Shown piece after piece: positions 23,815 through 26,059 of a stretch of 26,059 bases of DNA. The notes beneath the pieces were generated by a model. It worked only from the letters and a program-made list of their open reading frames with translations, was not told where the DNA came from and searched no databases. Each line of letters starts with the position of its first letter. Position 1 is the first letter of the stretch. The position numbers were made by a program, and so were the translations under genes. Source of the DNA: CAZEQJ01 sp964514385 (GTDB lineage Bacteria > Bacteroidota > Bacteroidia > Cytophagales > Cyclobacteriaceae); the NCBI GenBank assembly GCA_964514385.1, contig CAZEQJ010000040.1:1-26059 (forward strand), written 5' to 3'.

Positions 23815-25932
23815 ATGAAACCAACCTTAATTTCCCTTGTAGCTCTTTGGCTGCTTTTCTCATGTAATGTAAATGAAAAATCAGAAATGGCTCCTCCCGT
23901 AGCTGAAAAAATACCTTTTGAAATTGAAGCTCACGGTGATGTACGTGTGGATAATTATTACTGGATGCGTGATCGTGAAAGTCCCAAAGTCATTGAATAC
24001 CTCGAGGCAGAAAACCGCTATACTGATGCTTTGCTGGCATCTACAGAGGATCTCCAGCAGGAACTCTACGATGAGATGGTGGCCAGAATTGTGGACGAAG
24101 AAACCACTGTACCCTATGAAGAAAATGGATATTGGTATTATACCCGTTACCTCGCGGATAAAGACTATCCAATTTACTGCAGAAAGAAAGCAAGTCTGGA
24201 TGCTGAAGAGGAGGTATATATGGATGTAAACGAGATGGCAGCGGGGTATTCTTATTATGATATATCCTCACCGTTGATTAGCCCCGATGGTAATATAATG
24301 GCCTACGGTGTGGATACCGTCAGCCGGAGGAAATACACAATGTATTTTAAAAATCTGTCAACAGGTGAAATTTACGGGGAGGCAATCGGCAATACCAACG
24401 GTTTTGGGGCCTGGGCAGATGACAACAAGACGTTTTTTTACACAGAAAAGGATCCGAACACCCTACGCTCATACCTCGTGAAAAAGCATAAGCTGGGCCA
24501 GGATAATACGGAAGATCAGGTAATATTTACTGAAGCAGACGAAACATTCTCCTGCTACGTATACCGCTCTTTTTCTGAAAAATATATCATGATCAGATCA
24601 AGTGTCACACTGGCAGATGAGTATCATTTCTTAGCTGCGGATAATCCGGACGGAGAATTCCGGGTATTAAATCCCAGAGAATCAGGTCTTGAATACAGTG
24701 TATCTGAGAGTGGGGATTATTTTTACATTCTGACGAATTATGAAGGAGCCACTAACTTCAAGGTAATGCGTGCACCGGTAGATAAGCCGGGTAAAGAAAA
24801 CTGGGAAACTTTTATAGCACATAGTCCGGATATACAGATTACAAGTATGTCGGCTTACAAAGATTTTCTGGCCGTAGAAGAACGATCCGGAGGTACAAGC
24901 TCAATCAGGATTTATAATTACGACCTAAGCAAGGCGGAATATCTTAAGTTCGAAGAAGAAGCCTATAGCCTCAACCTGATCGGTGGAGCTAACTATGACG
25001 GCTCAACTGTACGATACGCCTATAGCTCCATGACTACACCTGGTTCTACTTTTGCATTTAATGTAGACACAGGAGAGCGGGAGCTTCAGAAGCAGGAAGA
25101 GATAAAGGGAGGCTTTGACCCGGCAGCCTATACGACTAAGAGACTTTGGGCCACTGCCCGCGATGGGAAGAAGGTACCTGTATCGCTGGTTTACCGAAAT
25201 GATCTCAAAAAAGATGAGCCGATGCCTTTGTTATTATATGGATATGGGTCTTATGGTTCTACCATAAACCCTGGTTTTTCTATGACAAGGATGACGCTGG
25301 TAGACCGTGGTTTTATCTATGCCATCGCACATATCCGGGGCAGCCAGATGATGGGTAGAGAATGGTATGAGGACGGTAAAATGTTCAATAAGATGAATAC
25401 GTTTACCGACTTTATTGATTGTGGTGAGTTCCTGATTGAAGAAGGCTATACAACATCCGGTCAGATGTATGCACAAGGCGGAAGTGCAGGTGGTTTATTG
25501 ATGGGAGCCGTGATTAATCTGGCGCCAGATATGTTTAACGGTATTATAGCCGCTGTGCCGTTTGTCGATGTGGTGACGACAATGCTGGATGAGACCATTC
25601 CGTTGACGACATTTGAATATGACGAATGGGGTAACCCTAACATTCAGGAGCAATATGAGTATATCAAAAGTTATTCACCCTATGACAATGTGATGGAGAA
25701 GAATTATCCCAATATGCTGGTCACTACCGGGCTACATGACAGCCAGGTCCAGTATTGGGAACCCGCAAAATGGGTAGCAAAACTGCGTGATATGAAGACA
25801 GATGAAAATCTGTTGTTACTCCATACAAATATGGAAGCGGGACATGGTGGTGCCAGCGGCCGACTGGAACGATATAAGGAAATCGCACGTAACTATGCCT
25901 TCCTGCTTCACGTAGAAGATTTAAAGAAATGA
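23815..25932 (+). CDS. S9 family oligopeptidase (oligopeptidase B-like) lipoprotein
   Basis: A 705-residue serine peptidase of the prolyl oligopeptidase family, predicted to cleave short peptides. Residues 1-17 are a lipoprotein signal with lipobox LFSC (Cys17), so it is envelope-anchored, unlike cytoplasmic E. coli PtrB. A seven-bladed beta-propeller (about 80-420) precedes the alpha/beta-hydrolase domain. The catalytic triad is clear: Ser557 in QGGSAGG, Asp642 in GLHDSQV and His677 in EAGHGG. The segment FEYDEWGNPN and the early DNYYWMRDRESP are typical of oligopeptidase B (ptrB/tptB-like). The acidic residues that give oligopeptidase B its dibasic preference cannot be checked by eye. The start is ATG 23815, 35 bases after the rRNA methyltransferase, so it may be read from that operon or from a weak promoter in the gap. 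Confidence 0.93.
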   Translation: MKPTLISLVALWLLFSCNVNEKSEMAPPVAEKIPFEIEAHGDVRVDNYYWMRDRESPKVIEYLEAENRYTDALLASTEDLQQELYDEMVARIVDEETTVPYEENGYWYYTRYLADKDYPIYCRKKASLDAEEEVYMDVNEMAAGYSYYDISSPLISPDGNIMAYGVDTVSRRKYTMYFKNLSTGEIYGEAIGNTNGFGAWADDNKTFFYTEKDPNTLRSYLVKKHKLGQDNTEDQVIFTEADETFSCYVYRSFSEKYIMIRSSVTLADEYHFLAADNPDGEFRVLNPRESGLEYSVSESGDYFYILTNYEGATNFKVMRAPVDKPGKENWETFIAHSPDIQITSMSAYKDFLAVEERSGGTSSIRIYNYDLSKAEYLKFEEEAYSLNLIGGANYDGSTVRYAYSSMTTPGSTFAFNVDTGERELQKQEEIKGGFDPAAYTTKRLWATARDGKKVPVSLVYRNDLKKDEPMPLLLYGYGSYGSTINPGFSMTRMTLVDRGFIYAIAHIRGSQMMGREWYEDGKMFNKMNTFTDFIDCGEFLIEEGYTTSGQMYAQGGSAGGLLMGAVINLAPDMFNGIIAAVPFVDVVTTMLDETIPLTTFEYDEWGNPNIQEQYEYIKSYSPYDNVMEKNYPNMLVTTGLHDSQVQYWEPAKWVAKLRDMKTDENLLLLHTNMEAGHGGASGRLERYKEIARNYAFLLHVEDLKK

Positions 25933-25941
25933 TAATACAAA

Positions 25942-25973
25942 TTTGATTTTGTAAAAAAAGACACCTACTTTTG
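25942..25973 (+). promoter_or_regulatory. promoter of tRNA-fMet
   Basis: TTTG (25942-25945), a 20-base spacer and a perfect -7 box TACTTTTG (25966-25973) make a near-consensus Bacteroidota promoter. Predicted start is near 25980, about 34 bases before the tRNA. The -33 region lies within an AT-rich inverted repeat (TACAAA...TTTGTA, 25936-25953) that could also end the oligopeptidase transcript. Confidence 0.75.
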
Positions 25974-26013
25974 TGACCCTATTTGAGGAGACCATAAGAA
26001 ACTAAAAATATAT

Positions 26014-26059
26014 CGCGGGGTGGAGCAGTTGGTAGCTCGTCGGGCTCATAACCCGAAGG
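26014..26059 (+). tRNA. initiator tRNA-fMet (anticodon CAT), 5' part
   Basis: The first 46 bases of a tRNA are present before the window ends. It starts CGCGGGG, with C at position 1 as in bacterial initiator tRNAs, has a D-arm (GAGC...GCTC), and an anticodon stem TCGGG/CCCGA with the three consecutive G-C pairs characteristic of initiators around the loop CTCATAA. The anticodon CAT is at 26047-26049. The variable loop, T-arm and 3' acceptor strand lie outside the window. Confidence 0.93.

Noticed and set aside
1..26059. CRISPR arrays, insertion sequences, toxin-antitoxin or defence systems
   Set aside because: No regularly spaced repeats, transposase motifs, terminal inverted repeats or defence-type domains were seen; all recognisable genes are housekeeping, envelope or polysaccharide functions.

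Overview
The window is typical Bacteroidota DNA, most likely from the order Cytophagales. Evidence: recognisable promoters follow the Bacteroidota pattern (-7 TAnnTTTG with an upstream TTG/TTTG) and start codons lack Shine-Dalgarno sequences. Several exported proteins carry lipoprotein signals. The family mix (DUF1599 beside folP and cdaA, a tyrosine autokinase with a PHP phosphatase, a ComA-type phosphosulfolactate synthase, an oligopeptidase-B-like lipoprotein) is also characteristic. A run of ten Ns at 20420-20429 shows that this is a scaffolded draft assembly. No insertion sequence, phage gene, integrase, CRISPR array or origin was found. Coding density is high, and the largest gene-free stretches (about 150 bases near 6600 and 9800) hold little beyond promoters.

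Region 1 (1-4981). The 5' end of a DUF1599 gene on the minus strand faces folP (dihydropteroate synthase), which overlaps cdaA (membrane diadenylate cyclase, c-di-AMP). A secreted M1-type zinc peptidase and trhO (tRNA U34 hydroxylase) follow. A hairpin shared with the convergent minus-strand gene ends the region.

Region 2 (5004-9734, minus strand). This holds an unknown lipoprotein, a HAD phosphatase/mutase, a second unknown lipoprotein with an unusual C-terminal membrane helix, tRNA-Arg(CCT), and an hflX operon whose second gene is a DUF3365 lipoprotein with one CxxCH haem site.

Region 3 (9893-15779, plus strand). This is a compact exopolysaccharide module: a GT4 glycosyltransferase, a Wza-type export lipoprotein, a Wzc-type co-polymerase/tyrosine autokinase, its predicted PHP-type tyrosine phosphatase, and an extended SDR epimerase. 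The last four are almost contiguous or overlap by 4 bases. No flippase, polymerase or initiating phosphoglycosyltransferase is present, so the module must rely on genes elsewhere.

Region 4 (15853-23779, plus strand). Seven tightly packed genes form a probable operon: a TPR protein, ComA, a DUF368/PopT-type polyprenyl-phosphate transporter, aroE, uvrB, rsmI and an RsmF/RsmB-like rRNA cytosine methyltransferase. aroE appears to begin at an ATT codon inside the end of the DUF368 gene. uvrB is interrupted by a frameshift and the N gap, probably an assembly fault because both halves are otherwise well conserved.

Region 5 (23815-26059). An oligopeptidase-B-like lipoprotein is followed by a well-formed promoter and the 5' part of initiator tRNA-fMet(CAT), cut by the window edge.

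I see no clearly new multi-gene defence or mobile system. The items most worth a second look are the ATT start of aroE, the near-leaderless promoters with a -7 box exactly 4 bases before the start codon, the orphan phosphosulfolactate synthase next to a lipid-carrier transporter, the hflX-haem lipoprotein pair, and two unassigned lipoproteins.
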